Positions 1 to 53,334 of a DNA stretch of 64,000 bases are shown piece after piece. Position 1 is the stretch's first letter; every line of letters begins with the position of its first letter. The stretch lies in the NCBI RefSeq assembly GCF_039555335.1, contig NC_092628.1, forward strand, positions 102,012,647 through 102,076,646. The letters are read 5' to 3'. Below the pieces are notes generated by a model. The model saw nothing but the letters and a program-made list of their open reading frames with translations. It was not told the origin of the DNA and did no database searches. Both the position numbers and the translations under genes were made by a program. Origin of the DNA: Amphiura filiformis (taxonomy: Eukaryota; Echinodermata; Ophiuroidea; Amphilepidida; Amphiuridae).

Positions 1-176
1 AAGTGCGTTTCTGAATCCGGTCATTATTTCAGTCCTTTTTAATATTTCATTTGTTCCATGACTTCCATCTGCCTCCGCTGCAAAATGTGACATGAAATGG
101 CTCACAGTGGCATTGGTTAATGGTGTCTGGCAGTTGGTTGTTACTTGTACAGTGTAGCTCTGACCTTTTAGTAGGC
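1..176 (-). CDS. Possible partial internal exon of an unknown gene
   Basis: On the minus strand a pyrimidine-rich acceptor (TTTTTCTTTTTCAG, ending at 177) is followed by 176 nt open to the window edge. The open frame starts with two bases of a split codon and then reads LLKGQSYTVQVTTNCQTP and onward for 58 codons without a stop. The LxxGxxYxVxVxT pattern resembles the end of a fibronectin type III-like beta-sandwich, but I do not recognise the protein. If real, the gene runs leftward and its upstream exons would lie between here and the SECISBP2L promoter, which could make a head-to-head pair. It could also be a chance open frame: a 58-codon open frame beside a good acceptor is suggestive, not decisive. 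Confidence 0.35.
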
Positions 177-464
177 CTGAAAAAGAAAAAGAGGATTTTA
201 GAAAATTTGTCAGGGTAAAGCTGGGACAGTGGCACAATCCCCGCATGGGGCTGTTACAATGGCTTGGTTTGAAATCCTTGCCCACCCACTTCCCCCAAAT
301 GAGCACATGCATCTGTATTCCCCAGCCCCCCCTTGGCGGTGGTGGCAGATTTACCCCAGCTAGCTGTTCCCTTGATTGCAATGAAAGTGTAGTTTTGCCA
401 CTGGTGCCCCAATCCCCCTCCACCATCGGGTTGCACACCACAGGGTTCATTTATGTGCCATATT

Positions 465-844
465 AGGGGCTGTGCAATAATTATCGGGGTAATAAAATGT
501 CCGAACGACCCACCAAAAATAGCTTGCCCCCCTCTCAGCCTGCAAAATAATCGCTTTCCTCCCTCTTTTTGGCCTGCCAAAATCTTTGCCCCAACACATG
601 CCAAATTTTTTGGGATCCCAATTTGCAAACCTTAAAAGGTCTAGATATGTTGCGAGCACAGCGAGCATGAAAAGTTGCATATTTCAGCGTTTCCATACTG
701 TTTTCCTGAGCCTTTTTAGAGCATTTTATTTAAAAGGCACCCCATGAATGTGTGCCAAAATTGCTTCCCCCCCCTCGGATCGCTTGCTTGCCCCCCAATT
801 TTACCCTCCTTCCAGGACTCATAATTATTGCACAGCTGAGCCCT
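465..844. mobile_element. MITE-like element with about 20-bp terminal inverted repeats
   Basis: AGGGGCTGTGCAATAATTAT at 465-484 has an inverted, slightly diverged match ending at 844. The interior of about 380 bp is rich in C-runs and has no coding capacity; the short open frames here run across both strands of the inverted structure. The transposon family is not identified. Confidence 0.55.
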
Positions 845-854
845 TATAGGTATA

Positions 855-1273
855 AGGGGTTATCATTTTCTTCAGAAGGGGGGTCATGAATATACTGGGG
901 GTCATAGAATTTAAGACCAAAAATAGGGGGTTATAATTTTGTAGCAATCAAAATAGGGGGTTATAGAATTATTAAGGGCTGGCGACTGGTGTAACTTTTC
1001 TTACACTTTTTTGAACAAAATGTGCACACAATCTTTATACAATGCAAGATTTTTGCGCTCTCCGTGCGCCTTCTTTACGCTTATGGTCAAAAATTTTAAC
1101 GCGTTTTCGTGTACTCCGCTCTAAAATTTTGACAGAAGGGGGTCCTAAAATTTTTGACCCACGATAGGGGGTCGTAAAAATACAGCCCGCGATCAGCGAT
1201 GGAGGGGGGTCATAAAAATTGACTTCAGTCACCGACATATTCATGACCCCCTGCGAAGAAAATTACATCCCCT
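855..1273. mobile_element. 419-bp MITE-like element with about 40-bp inverted ends
   Basis: The left end (AGGGGTTATCATTTTCTTC, then GGGGGGTCATGAATAT) is matched in inverse orientation at the right end (1233-1273, allowing for mismatches). The interior repeats the motif AGGGGGTCATAAA several times on both strands. It is non-coding and non-autonomous. Confidence 0.6.
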
Positions 1274-1277
1274 GAAA

Positions 1278-1690
1278 GGTGAATTCAGTCAAATTTTGCC
1301 ATCAAACACTGCATCATTTTATATCAAAATAAACTCCTTGATTATAAAGAAAGCCAAAACTGAAAATCGTTTTGTCATAGCACTTTCCGTAGCAAAATTA
1401 CATCTTGTCACAGATTGACTTTCATGATATCATCAAAAACATTCAGCCAACATTAGAAGCTTCAATTGGCAAAACAAATCAGGATCTAGGCTCATGATGG
1501 AATTTCCGGCTCATGACAGAGCAGCTTTTCTACGGTGGGAACTGCTATCAAAATCCTCTAAAATTCCATGTGCGATTCTCTCATTACAAAAATAAATCAT
1601 ATATTTGGGTCAAGTGAAGTATTGACAACATATTCATATAGGTTTCCTTGACCGATCTTTTCTTTACGAGGAAAATTTACAAAATATTGT
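1278..1690 (+). repeat. Dispersed repeat copy upstream of the promoter (family X)
   Basis: This segment is diverged but clearly collinear with 13855-14230. Shared blocks include GAAAGCCAAAACTGAAAA, CATAGCACTTTCCGT and GGTTTCCTTGACCGA. Its second half (1496-1690) matches 2510-2690 in inverted orientation, so inverted copies of one repeat lie on both sides of the SECISBP2L promoter and first exon. Confidence 0.7.
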
Positions 1691-1950
1691 TGTATTTTAG
1701 CCTAGTCGTAAGAGATTCCCATTGAGTTTACATGTACGAACCTGTTATTCCCACCTAGACCATGCCAAAAACATGCCCACATTTCAACTCGATTATCTAC
1801 CAAACTGGTCATAGATCTCCAACAATTTTTGATATGACATAAATGAAAGTGTTACTTACCTAATGTATCCATTTTCAGTCGAGATCTATGACTGGAATTC
1901 CTGTAATTCGTTGCCAAATATTGGTATTTTCCTCACTTTGCACCACACAA

Positions 1951-2010
1951 ACCAATGGAAAAAGTTACTTCCGGGTTGCCGAGAAGGCAGGGAAAGTAGG
2001 CGGGCTTGTG
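1951..2010 (+). promoter_or_regulatory. Candidate TATA-less promoter of SECISBP2L (CCAAT, ETS, GC box)
   Basis: A CCAAT box (ACCAATGG, 1951-1958), a strong ETS/GABP-type site (ACTTCCGG, 1967-1974) and a GC-box-like GGCGGG (about 2000-2005) cluster 240-300 bp before the start codon, in the most GC-rich stretch of the upstream region. There is no convincing TATA box. This is the usual architecture of a housekeeping promoter. The transcription start is not determined, but the 5' UTR would be roughly 200-250 nt. An inverted pair of short arms at about 1805-1898 (GGTCATAGATCTC / GAGATCTATGAC) lies just upstream. Confidence 0.5.
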
Positions 2011-2249
2011 AGAACAACTTCTAGAATCGTTTGAGTCGGGACGGTAGAAACACCGAGTGCATTAAAAGTAACGAACCCAATGTGGTGGTGTGCTCTGCAC
2101 ATTATTGGTGTGAAATGCTTGCATGCTTGCGTCGAAGTTTATTACGGATCTTGGAAGTGATAAAGTAATTAATAGATCATAAAAAGTAAACAGTGTGCTA
2201 AGCTTTAACAAGGATTCCCGATGAAGTAAATGAAGAAAGACATTATTGA

Positions 2250-43956
<41,707 letters not shown>

Positions 43957-45660
43957 TGGTAAAAAGTATTGCAAGTTGTGTATTAAAAGAGAGTAATCAA
44001 GAACAATATAGGGCTGATAAATGAATAGTTGCCTTGCAGTATTTTGTGTTCAGAAATGTAATCATGCAATTTGAAATAATAATTGTAAATATTATTGAAT
44101 AATCTTTATCATATTTTGGTGAATTATGTTATCTACTTTTTGTTGTTTTATTTAATTATTACCATGATGTATTTTAACCGTATTTACTTTTCAATATTAA
44201 TATGTTTTATATCCATGATGGTATAAGAATATCTTGCAGCGCTTGGATTTAGATTGCTGATGAGTATGATATACCTAAACAAGAATTGTCTTTAAAAAGG
44301 AATGTCACTCACAGATATGACAGGTGTGTCGCATATTATGATGTTCTTTGCTGTGTCATGGTAAAATTTATGTAATGTACATATGATGCCAATCTAGGCT
44401 GTATTATAAACATATGTATGAAATTTTCATATGTTACTTTTAAAATTATATCTACATATTGTTGTAACCTGTGAAGTAAAAAAATAATCAATTCACAGAT
44501 TTGAAATTATGAGGTAGTTTCCTGCAAAAAGTTATTCATACATATTCATAAAGTAAGAAATGATATTTCATAATTAATATCATGTTATTCTCAATGGTTT
44601 TATCAGAATATGTTGTGCAGGGGTCTGTTAGCATTAAGTTTCTTTTCAAATGGGTATTCAGAAATATATTGACATATAAATGGGCATTGATATCCCCCTA
44701 TAGAAGACATGACCTTAATCTTCCACACAGGGAGTGTGAATTTCAAATTTGGTTAATGAATGGTCAGTTGCATTTGAAATCTACACGCCCATGTGAAAGA
44801 TTAATGTCATGTCTTCTACAGGGGGTACATGAACTTCAAGTCGAATAACCCAAGTAGGGCAAATCATGTAAGCTGCCCCCTTCCCCCTGTATTTGAATAG
44901 AGAAATAGTTACATGAACCTTGCATTGCTGTAATATAGGCTCTGAAATGAGCTGTTATATATAAATCTATTTCAGACTATTTGGTCTTAATAATCAGAGA
45001 GGTAGACTTATCTGTTTACTTATGAACTGTTAGTAAAAATGTTACATGTATGTTGAACCCTTTAAACATTGAAAATGTTATACTTGGTAACAACATACCT
45101 AAATTATTTACTTTTGTTTTACTTATTCAATTGTGACTCATTTATTTTATGATAACTTTATGACCGATATTTTGTCTTGAAAGTTGTACACATTGAGAAG
45201 CGCCATGCCCAAGGTGGTATGATAAGCTTATGGATTGGAGTGTAACTACAATATGATGTACATCTTTGATGTAGGAATTTGTAATATAGCTTGTACCAAT
45301 AAGAAACAAGTTGCATGACTACCACGGCATGTTTAAATATTATTAAGATGTTAAGATTTCAACAAAAATGTCGCATTGCTATGTATTTGTGCTTGTAAAT
45401 ATATAATGCGTAAATTTGAATATGTTTTCTTTGGGGAAATATGTGATATTGTAATGCAACTCCATTAAAGGAGTTTTTGTTGAACTTTATTATATGAATT
45501 TTAAAATATTAAAATTTGATCAAATCAAATTTATTCAATTTCAAAATAGATGTTGTTAATGATAGCTGTGTAGCTTGGGCGGTGTTAAACTGTTAATATT
45601 TGTAATTTGCAAATAAGTAGTATGAAACCAGAAATAAACATGGTAGAAACTTTGAAGATT
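43957..45660 (+). other. Probable 3' UTR of SECISBP2L with candidate poly(A) signals
   Basis: AT-rich and non-coding. ATTAAA at 45464-45469 and AATAAA at 45633-45638 are candidate polyadenylation signals; no canonical AATAAA appears earlier. A family P MITE copy lies inside (44700-44848). The true end is not known. Confidence 0.45.
44700..44848. mobile_element. Palindromic MITE family P, copy in the SECISBP2L 3' UTR
   Basis: AGAAGACATGACCTTAATCT at the left is mirrored by GATTAATGTCATGTCTTCTA at the right, with CACACAGGGAGTGTGAATTT inside. Its position before the first poly(A) signal means a mature mRNA could carry this hairpin. Confidence 0.75.
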
Positions 45661-45804
45661 TGTTTAAATATCAAAGGGACATCCAGGGATAGTCTGCACA
45701 AATATATGGCCTGTCTGCTTAAAACTTGGTCAATAAGATAAGCACAAAAGGTTCATTTGATCTTAATAACTCTTTAATTTTGATGTAGCAGCTCAAGTAA
45801 TCTT

Positions 45805-46024
45805 TCAATAGTCCATATACCTTCCCCAAGTCAGTAATTTAGATATTATTTTTATTGTATCTCTAAACATAATAATGATAAGTATATAAAAGTATACATT
45901 TTCAGAAAGGAAATGACACAAGGAATCCAACTAGCATAATAGATTCCTGTAAAAATGAGCAGTTTTGAGAAAATCACAAAATTTGATTTTACTTGACTGA
46001 CTTGAGGAAGGCATATGGACCATG
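45805..46024. mobile_element. 220-bp MITE
   Basis: GTCCATATACCTTCCCCAAG, then TCAGT, is mirrored at the right by ACTGACTTGAGGAAGGCATA, then TGGAC. Confidence 0.7.
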
Positions 46025-46373
46025 TAAGTGTGCCATGACATACCATTACCTGTCTGATAGTGGCATGTTAAAACATGGTTCTTGAATTCAGCTGACATGC
46101 ACTGATGCACATGCAGATTCTTATCTATGTGAGTTATAAAATCTGTTATTTCACAGTTTCAGACCCTCTCATTGTGCCAAACTATGTGGATTTATATTAT
46201 AAAGACACAAAGAATTGAAATTATTGGAATCAGAAGAGTGTTGAAATAGCATGGTGATGTAGCTACCAATCTCTGTGTGTCCCTTAAGTTATCATATTAC
46301 AACAAATAAGTGGTGCAAGCGTTTGCACCCAGTCTTGTGAGTGAGTCTGTCTTCACTTTTTGGAGCATATTTC

Positions 46374-46795
46374 TGGGCGCACACCACCAAATCACTCTGC
46401 GTGCGATTTAATGTGGATGAGCTTGGGTAAAAACAAAATCTTTTTGAGGTATTTTGGACCTTTCTGTGGACGTGGACTTGTAAAGAGAAGCATGTTCAAA
46501 CTTTAAAAAAATTTGAGACCTACATTTTTTTGTATACATGAACTTGAATTTTTGAAAAGAGGAGGTGCTTGGATTGAAAAATGGCCAGAAACAGGTTTTC
46601 AGGGTAGAGAATGGGTTGAAAATGCTGATGGCGCTGTTTATACGCCCATATCTCAAAATTTAATTGGAAGACTACCTGTGCATTGAAATATGTATTAAAT
46701 ATTCAAATTGTTGCTGAAAAGGTCTAAAATTGTGTAAAGAAATAACATGTTTTTACATGTGTTTCAATGGAAAGATTTATTGGTGGTGTGCGCCT
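46374..46795. mobile_element. About 420-bp TIR element
   Basis: GGGCGCACACCACCAA at the left and TTGGTGGTGTGCGCC at the right are inverse repeats. Non-coding interior. Outside it, 46800-48040 shows only a short GTCT microsatellite (47138-47165). Confidence 0.7.
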
Positions 46796-48039
46796 TTTTT
46801 GTTAGGCTCTATTTCTGTGCAGCTGTTGGTATGTTAGTGGTTTGTGCTGGGTTAACATTAATGGCAGAATTGGATGCTTTTAAATTCAACTGTTAGGTAA
46901 AGGGAGAGTAATAGTGTATTAATGTTGCGGCGGTAATTATAAATTACTACGGGTGTAATGTGTATGATTTGGACTTAACGTGTCCAACAATGTTGACTAT
47001 TTTTTGAAATATTTTTGTTGAAGATATATTTTAGTAATCTCATTCTATATATAATATGATTAGTAGCCTATTTTAGCATTTTAGTGAAACTTAATTCATG
47101 GATATTACCAGCATGGATAATCCATCTTCTGTTGTTATGTCTGTCTGTTTGTCTGTCTGTCTATCAGCCAGTCAGTCTTTCTGTCTGCTCTTGCGATCTA
47201 TTTGCTTCCATGTATATTTTCTAAATACTGTGCTGGAACCATGCACAATACATATGATGTATTTCTATTTACAATGTATTTGATTCATATTTATGATTAT
47301 TATTAAGTGACTTAGAGTGCTTAAAGAATAAGCCTCCCTTCAATTTCAAAACTTTTTGTTAACCATTTATTTAAGTATGAACATGTAGACTAGACTGTAG
47401 ACGTAATAGTTTAATACTGAAAATAAATTCAGTCAAATATTTAATACAATATCAAGACACTATATGTGTCTTTTTTTCAGACGGTGAGTTTGCAATCAGT
47501 AACAGAATTACAGATTTGCATTCATGAAGTTTGTTTTGTACCTAGAGCAGAGCAGTACCATTGCATTTATTACAAAACTCAAAGTGATTTGTTTGGTATG
47601 TTAAATTTTCATGCAACCTTTTCAAACATTTTTTTGTTTTTTCAGTTTGTTAAGATTTCAGAATTTTCTACATAGAAAATATGTACCGGAGTACTCTTAA
47701 TACAAGCTTCTGCACCTTTCAATTTCGTTTGTGCTTTATAAGAGGGCAAAATGATTAATGTAGACCTAAAATGTTGACTTATGCAGCAGTTGGTCAGTTC
47801 AATTGTAAAGGTGGTAGGTGGTATCCTCATTGTACACAAGCTGAAAAAATGTCATTAAATATGTAGATTTTGCACTGTGCAGTAATCTTTAGTTTAAGAA
47901 ATTTTAATGTGAGTAGCAGCATGTAATGATGTCATTTTCAGCAATGGTTACTCTAGAACTTGCAGTTTTGTATGAAATGACAGAAAAGGAATTGGTTGAC
48001 AGGTATTGGAGTTATCTTATTTGCAGCATTGTATGAAGG

Positions 48040-48328
48040 GCTAATCCATTTAAAGTCCATTCTCCCCCTGCAGAAGATTTTGGAAATGTCATCACAGGGT
48101 GATTCCTTCAGTATGAATTTCAAATGGAATTAGCACATTAACCAAATCTATTTGCAACTCGCACACCCTGTGTTGACAAATTAGGTTGAATCTTTATCTG
48201 AGGGTGTATGGAATTCAAATGAAGCTGATTAATGATTTCATTCCATTTGAAATTGTTGCTCCCTCTGAGGAATATATTTCCAAAATCTTCCGCAGCGGTT
48301 GTGTGGATTTTAAATAGAATAAGTCATG
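48040..48328. mobile_element. Diverged family P element, intergenic
   Basis: Contains paired GCAGAAGATTTTGGAAATGT / ATTTCCAAAATCTTCCGC at the outer borders and inner AATTTCAAATGGAAT / ATTCCATTTGAAATT. It is a second subfamily, shared with 50858-51085. Confidence 0.65.
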
Positions 48329-48412
48329 GAGCTTTAAAAAGTATGGTTCAACTATATTTAGTTAAAAGAAAGAACCTTGGTCAAAATTGTTTGTGAATAT
48401 AGTGAATCATTG

Positions 48413-49748
48413 GAGTTGACACATGACAACCAGTGGGCACTAGCTATGGGAATCACACACCCACCATATGTGTGCATCATGAGAGTTGACACATGACAAC
48501 CAGTGGGCTCTAGCTATGGGAATCACACACCCATCATATGTGTGCATCATGAGTTGACACATGACAACCAGTGGGCACTAGCTATGGGAATCACACACCC
48601 ATCATATGTGTGCATCATGAGTTGACACATGACAACCAGTGGGCTCTAGCTATGGGAATCACACACCCATCATATGTGTGCATCATGAGTTGACACATGA
48701 CAACCAGTGGGCTCTAGCTATGGGAATCACACACCCATCATATGTGTGCATCATGAGTTGACACATGACAACCAGTGGGCTCTAGCTATGGGAATCACAC
48801 ACCCATCATATGTGTGCATCATGAGTTGACACATGACAACCAGTGGGCTCTAGCTATGGGAATCACACACCCATCATATGTGTGCATCATGAGTTGACAC
48901 ATGACAACCAGTGGGCACTAGCTATGGGAATCACACACCCATCATATGTGTGCATCATGAGTTGACACATGACAACCAGTGGGCTCTAGCTATGGGAATC
49001 ACACACCCATCATATGTGTGCATCATGAGTTGACACATGACAACCAGTGGGCTCTAGCTATGGGAATCACACACCCATCATATGTGTGCATCATGAGTTG
49101 ACACATGACAACCAGTGGGCTCTAGCTATGGGAATCACACACCCATCATATGTGTGCATCATGAGTTGACACATGACAACCAGTGGGCTCTAGCTATGGG
49201 AATCACACACCCATCATATGTGTGCATCATGAGTTGACACATGACAACCAGTGGGCTCTAGCTATGGGAATCACACACAAGGCTTATATTAACCAGGCAC
49301 CCAGGCTTTTTTTACCCCATGGTTGCCCAGTTTTGGCTCCTGGTGTATCCAATATTTTACACACAAACTATAGGACCAGGAGCCATCTTTGGGACCAGGA
49401 GCTCATTTTAGCTCCTGGTCCAGGAATACTTAATATAAGGCCTGATCACACACCCATCATATGTGTGCATCATGAGTTGACACATGACAACCAGTGGGCT
49501 CTAGCTATGGGAATCACACACCCATCATATGTGTGCATCATGAGTTGACACATGACAACCAGTGGGCTCTAGCTATGGGAATCACACACCCATCATATGT
49601 GTGCATCATGAGTTGACACATGACAACCAGTGGGCACTAGCTATGGGAATCACACACCCATCATATGTGTGCATCATGAGTTGACACATGACAACCAGTG
49701 GGCTCTAGCTATGGGAATCACACACACACCATATGTGTGCATCATGAG
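48413..49748 (+). repeat. 68-bp minisatellite, 17 units, interrupted by a hAT MITE
   Basis: The unit runs from GAGTTGACACATGACAACC through GCTCTAGCTATGGGAATCAC to CATCATATGTGTGCATCAT. Starts are at 48413, 48483, 48551, then every 68 bp to 49231, then 49474, 49542, 49610 and 49678. Units differ mainly at one GGGCACTAG/GGGCTCTAG site. The 243-bp gap after 49231 equals 68 + 167 + 8, exactly the inserted MITE plus an 8-bp duplication. Confidence 0.98.
49278..49444. mobile_element. 167-bp hAT MITE inside the minisatellite
   Basis: The ends CAAGGCTTATATTAA and TTAATATAAGGCCTG are inverse repeats (one indel-type mismatch). ATCACACA flanks both sides (49270-49277, 49445-49452). The interior has inverse TTGGCTCCTGG / CCAGGAGC blocks. 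The 8-bp duplication supports hAT. Confidence 0.92.
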
Positions 49749-49961
49749 AGAAACTGGTTTTGTAATTATGGTGACGTAAGATAGTTTAGACTATATGATC
49801 AATTTAAACATACACTGGCTTTGAGAAAGGGTTGTATGACAACCAAGCCAGCTCAAATTAAAGGCTGCAAATAAGAAATGCCAAAACCATTCCATTCTGA
49901 TCTACAAAGATGACAGAGTCTACCATCCATTGTCATGCTGAATTGCTTGAACATGTAAGAA

Positions 49962-50208
49962 CAGGGTTGCCAAAAGATTTCAGCCCAAATCGCGGGTCAA
50001 AAAATCGAAAAGTCGCCCAATTTTTCTCTTAACCATTGGTTTCTATGGGGCAGGAAACTAGCGGAAGTCATGAGGAGCCAATGTTGAAAAGTCGCCCAAT
50101 TTTTTCTTAACCATTGGTTTCTATGGGACCGAAAATTGTCAAAAGTCGCGGGAAAAATCTTCAAAAGTCGCCCAATTGGGCTACCAAATCGCGGGTTTGG
50201 CAACCCTG
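49962..50208. mobile_element. 247-bp hAT-like MITE
   Basis: CAGGGTTGCCAAA / TTTGGCAACCCTG termini, flanked by TGTAAGAA and TGTAATAA (7 of 8 matching). Inside, a block with AAAGTCGCCCAATTTTT and TTAACCATTGGTTTCTATGG occurs twice in tandem (about 66-70 bp apart) and a third time in part. Confidence 0.88.
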
Positions 50209-50857
50209 TGTAATAATTCCTGCACAATTTATTAATAGATACAGGGTCAATTTAAACAATATGCAAAGGGTGAGCATCCTGCAACTTGTGACAAACTATT
50301 ACTCAAGTAATGTAATGAATCATATCTAAAGGGTACAAAATCTGCTGCTGGCGATGGACCATACAATGGTCTTAAACAGCCACTTTTTCTTTTTTGAGTT
50401 GATCACAACCAGGTAGGTAGTGCTTTACAACAAAACAAATTCATGATACTGTTATTTTTATCTTATCTTGGGGATATTTTGTCTAAATGTACAGAAATTG
50501 TCAAGAAAATGGCCTACTGATTTAGTTTCAAACAACAAACAAGTAAGTTCAACCATGACATGAGTTACTGACTTCAAGATATGGGGATAGAATTGAAGGA
50601 GAATGTCTTAATAAAATAAGGTGCGGAGCTGTGGAAGCTCATTTGGTGTTCTCATAATGACACCATGAAGAATTGGCATAGAGACCCAAGACAATTAGGA
50701 AGAGAAATTGAATGATATTGGTGACCTGTGTAATGCCCTGCACGCAGCATATGGCTTTATGCATCACACTTTGTAGAAAGAAATTGAAGTGAGCAATCAC
50801 TCCTATTCTCTCATGAAGACAAGTGTACCAGGTTATCCATTTATCCACTCACCTGTG

Positions 50858-51085
50858 GAAGATTTTGGAAATAACTTCTACATCTTCCACAGAGGGAGTA
50901 TAAATTTCAAATGGAAGTAGTACATAACCAACTCTATTTGAAACTTACTCTCCATCTGTAGAAGATTTAAATTTAATCATTCTCAGAGGGTGTATTAAAT
51001 TCATGGAACTGCCTAATGTGTTTATTTCATTTGAAATTTATACACCCGCTGTAGGAGATATTTTTAACTTCTTCCATTAGGACTT
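50858..51085. mobile_element. Diverged family P element, second subfamily copy
   Basis: CTGTGGAAGATTTTGGAAAT and CAAATGGAAGTAGTACATAA blocks match 48040-48328. An inner inverted pair around TTTCAAATGGA / TCATTTGAAATTT is visible. Confidence 0.6.
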
Positions 51086-51194
51086 GAAGTGGATGAGCAT
51101 GTCATCTAGATCTAGAAACTAGATGGTGCACAACCTGACCTGCTTGTTAGTCTACAAATAAGTGTCTAGTCATTTGTAGTCAAGCATGTGGGTC

Positions 51195-51256
51195 CAGTGG
51201 CGTAGCATGGGTCATAGCGTGGGTCACCCCCGTGCCCCTATGATGCTACGCCACCA
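51195..51256. mobile_element. 62-bp minimal hAT MITE
   Basis: CAGTGGCGTAGCAT and ATGCTACGCCACCA termini leave only about 34 bp between them. TGTGGGTC flanks both sides (51187-51194, 51257-51264). It is one of the shortest elements in the window with a clean 8-bp duplication. Confidence 0.85.
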
Positions 51257-52368
51257 TGTGGGTCCACCTATGGGGTTTGCAGGGGGTCATTTACACAAGA
51301 TATTTGAATGTTTTTCATGGTGCTGGGCCAATTTAATAGTTTCTTCTGTGAAATAGGTATTGTAACTTTTTATGACCCAGCTCATATTGCTTCTAGGTCA
51401 ACAAGTGAGGAAGGGGAATGACCCCAGGGGCGGAAGACCCCAATTTGCATATTTTAAGTTAATTTGCATATATACACATAATTATGCATATTTCAAGTAT
51501 AGTAACATATAGCTTCAGTAGTGTATCAATAGTCAATGTGTGCTCTTATATATCCCAGCACTTGTGTAACCATATTTGCCTATTTGTAAATAGATATTTA
51601 ATCCTATAATTAATGCATGTCATACTATATTATAATTAGGTTATATAATCATGTCAGATTTGAAAGCATGTTATTTTGTATACTACTATTATTATCAATC
51701 AGCTGAATTATTTCAAATGTAAAAGCAATGCAATCAAGCAAAATTATTATTTTTTGTCCAACAAAATCAATTGTAACTGAACACAACGCTATCTTGAACT
51801 ACAGAATTACACGTAGATTTTGCTATTTGATTTAATATTTTGTTTGTCCCTGAAGATTTTAGGCTCTCCAATTTGACCCACTCCTGTGGTTTCATTAGTT
51901 GTTTGTTGTCCTCCTGTGCATATCATCTGTGTTTTACTTGTTTCTCCACATCAAGTTGGTATACCTCCTTCAATCTCTTTTGCATCTCCATTTCATGCCA
52001 AGTCAACAGGCTGTAATATCAAGTTCCTCCAAAAATTTGACTTGACAGTTCCATAAATTGAACATTTTAAATTATTTGTTACAGAATACAAGATTAAATC
52101 AAATTAACAATTGAACAAAAAAATGCAAACTTCTGTGGACATATTGCCAATGTTAACATCAAAATATTCATTTTCCTTGATTGCATTACAACTTTATGGC
52201 ATTATTATTTAAAACATTGTGTTATTACAAAATATATTATTATTTTAAAAGGGACATTATAGTAAACTGCAGGCTCCTACTGTCCCTGGATTACATGTAC
52301 TAGTACATAGTAAAGTGACTACATTGGAATATTAATGTATTGTAGGGTGAATACTATCAGTGAAGCGG

Positions 52369-52462
52369 ATGTGTGGTAATTATTGTGTGCGAAGTGTCAT
52401 ACTGGGTAAAGCCGATGGCTGAACCCAGTATGATACTGAGCATACGATAATTTCCCATATTG
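52369..52462. repeat. About 94-bp hairpin
   Basis: AGTGTCATACTGGGT / ACCCAGTATGATACT with outer GGTAATTATTGTGTGC / GCATACGATAATTTCCC form a mismatched stem with a loop of about 14 nt. It could be a MITE or a pre-miRNA-like fold. Elsewhere 51270-53330 shows nothing I can support. Confidence 0.55.
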
Positions 52463-53334
52463 TACCAACGCTGAACCTGATAACAAATTTATCATACCAC
52501 TATCATTCTAAATATTTAAATAATTACTATTTTATACATTTTAATTGTTGCAAAATAGGAAAAACATGACAAAAATTAAATGACTGGTCCATATGTTACT
52601 TATCACATGCATTTTACACGCCCGGTTTATGCGAATTGCCTGTATCTCGCCATATACGCATATCGTGCTTGCGCATTAAGCTCTCACTGATATGATATAA
52701 AGCATAAATACGCACTCACTGACTAGATACGAAAATATATCTGGTTGGTGGTGTTCTTTGATGTTAGTGGTATGATAAATTGGAAAACAATGAATGTATA
52801 ATCTTTTCCAAGGTTCCTTTGACAGCTTAACCATCGCGTATACGTGCGCGACGTCAAGCGTGTGCATCATGACCTTGTGCAAAATAATACGCGCTGGACG
52901 GCTAGCAGTACGCTTAATTTGTAAAAGGAAATCTGAATAATTCTTTAAAGCTATTACATGTATATGGCATGATGACTTTTTGCTGCGTGTTGTTAATTTG
53001 AGAGGGGAGGGGCATGAGCCTTTTTTTCCATTGGGAATTCTAAATAGTGAGAAACCTCTTCCAGGGTCATACTAAGCATTTAATGTTGAATTATGTACTA
53101 TGCATCTTGCCACATTATTTCTATACTAAAAAGTATCTTAAAAGAGCAACTGGTAAAAAAAGATAATTAAGACACTGATTTGTACATGTTTCAGGTGGTA
53201 TTTGTATGGCAATTGAAATATGCTTTGGGGGAAAGGGTAAAGATGTTCAATATTTAATTTAATTTTCAAATAATGAAACTGCACTTTGTTACAATCAAAC
53301 AATGGGTACATTGTTGCTTTCAGTTCCTACTGAT

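Noticed and set aside
48413..49748. CRISPR-like regular array
   Set aside because: Units are contiguous 68-bp tandem repeats without distinct spacers, in a eukaryotic genome. The 70-bp ACO1 array fails for the same reason.
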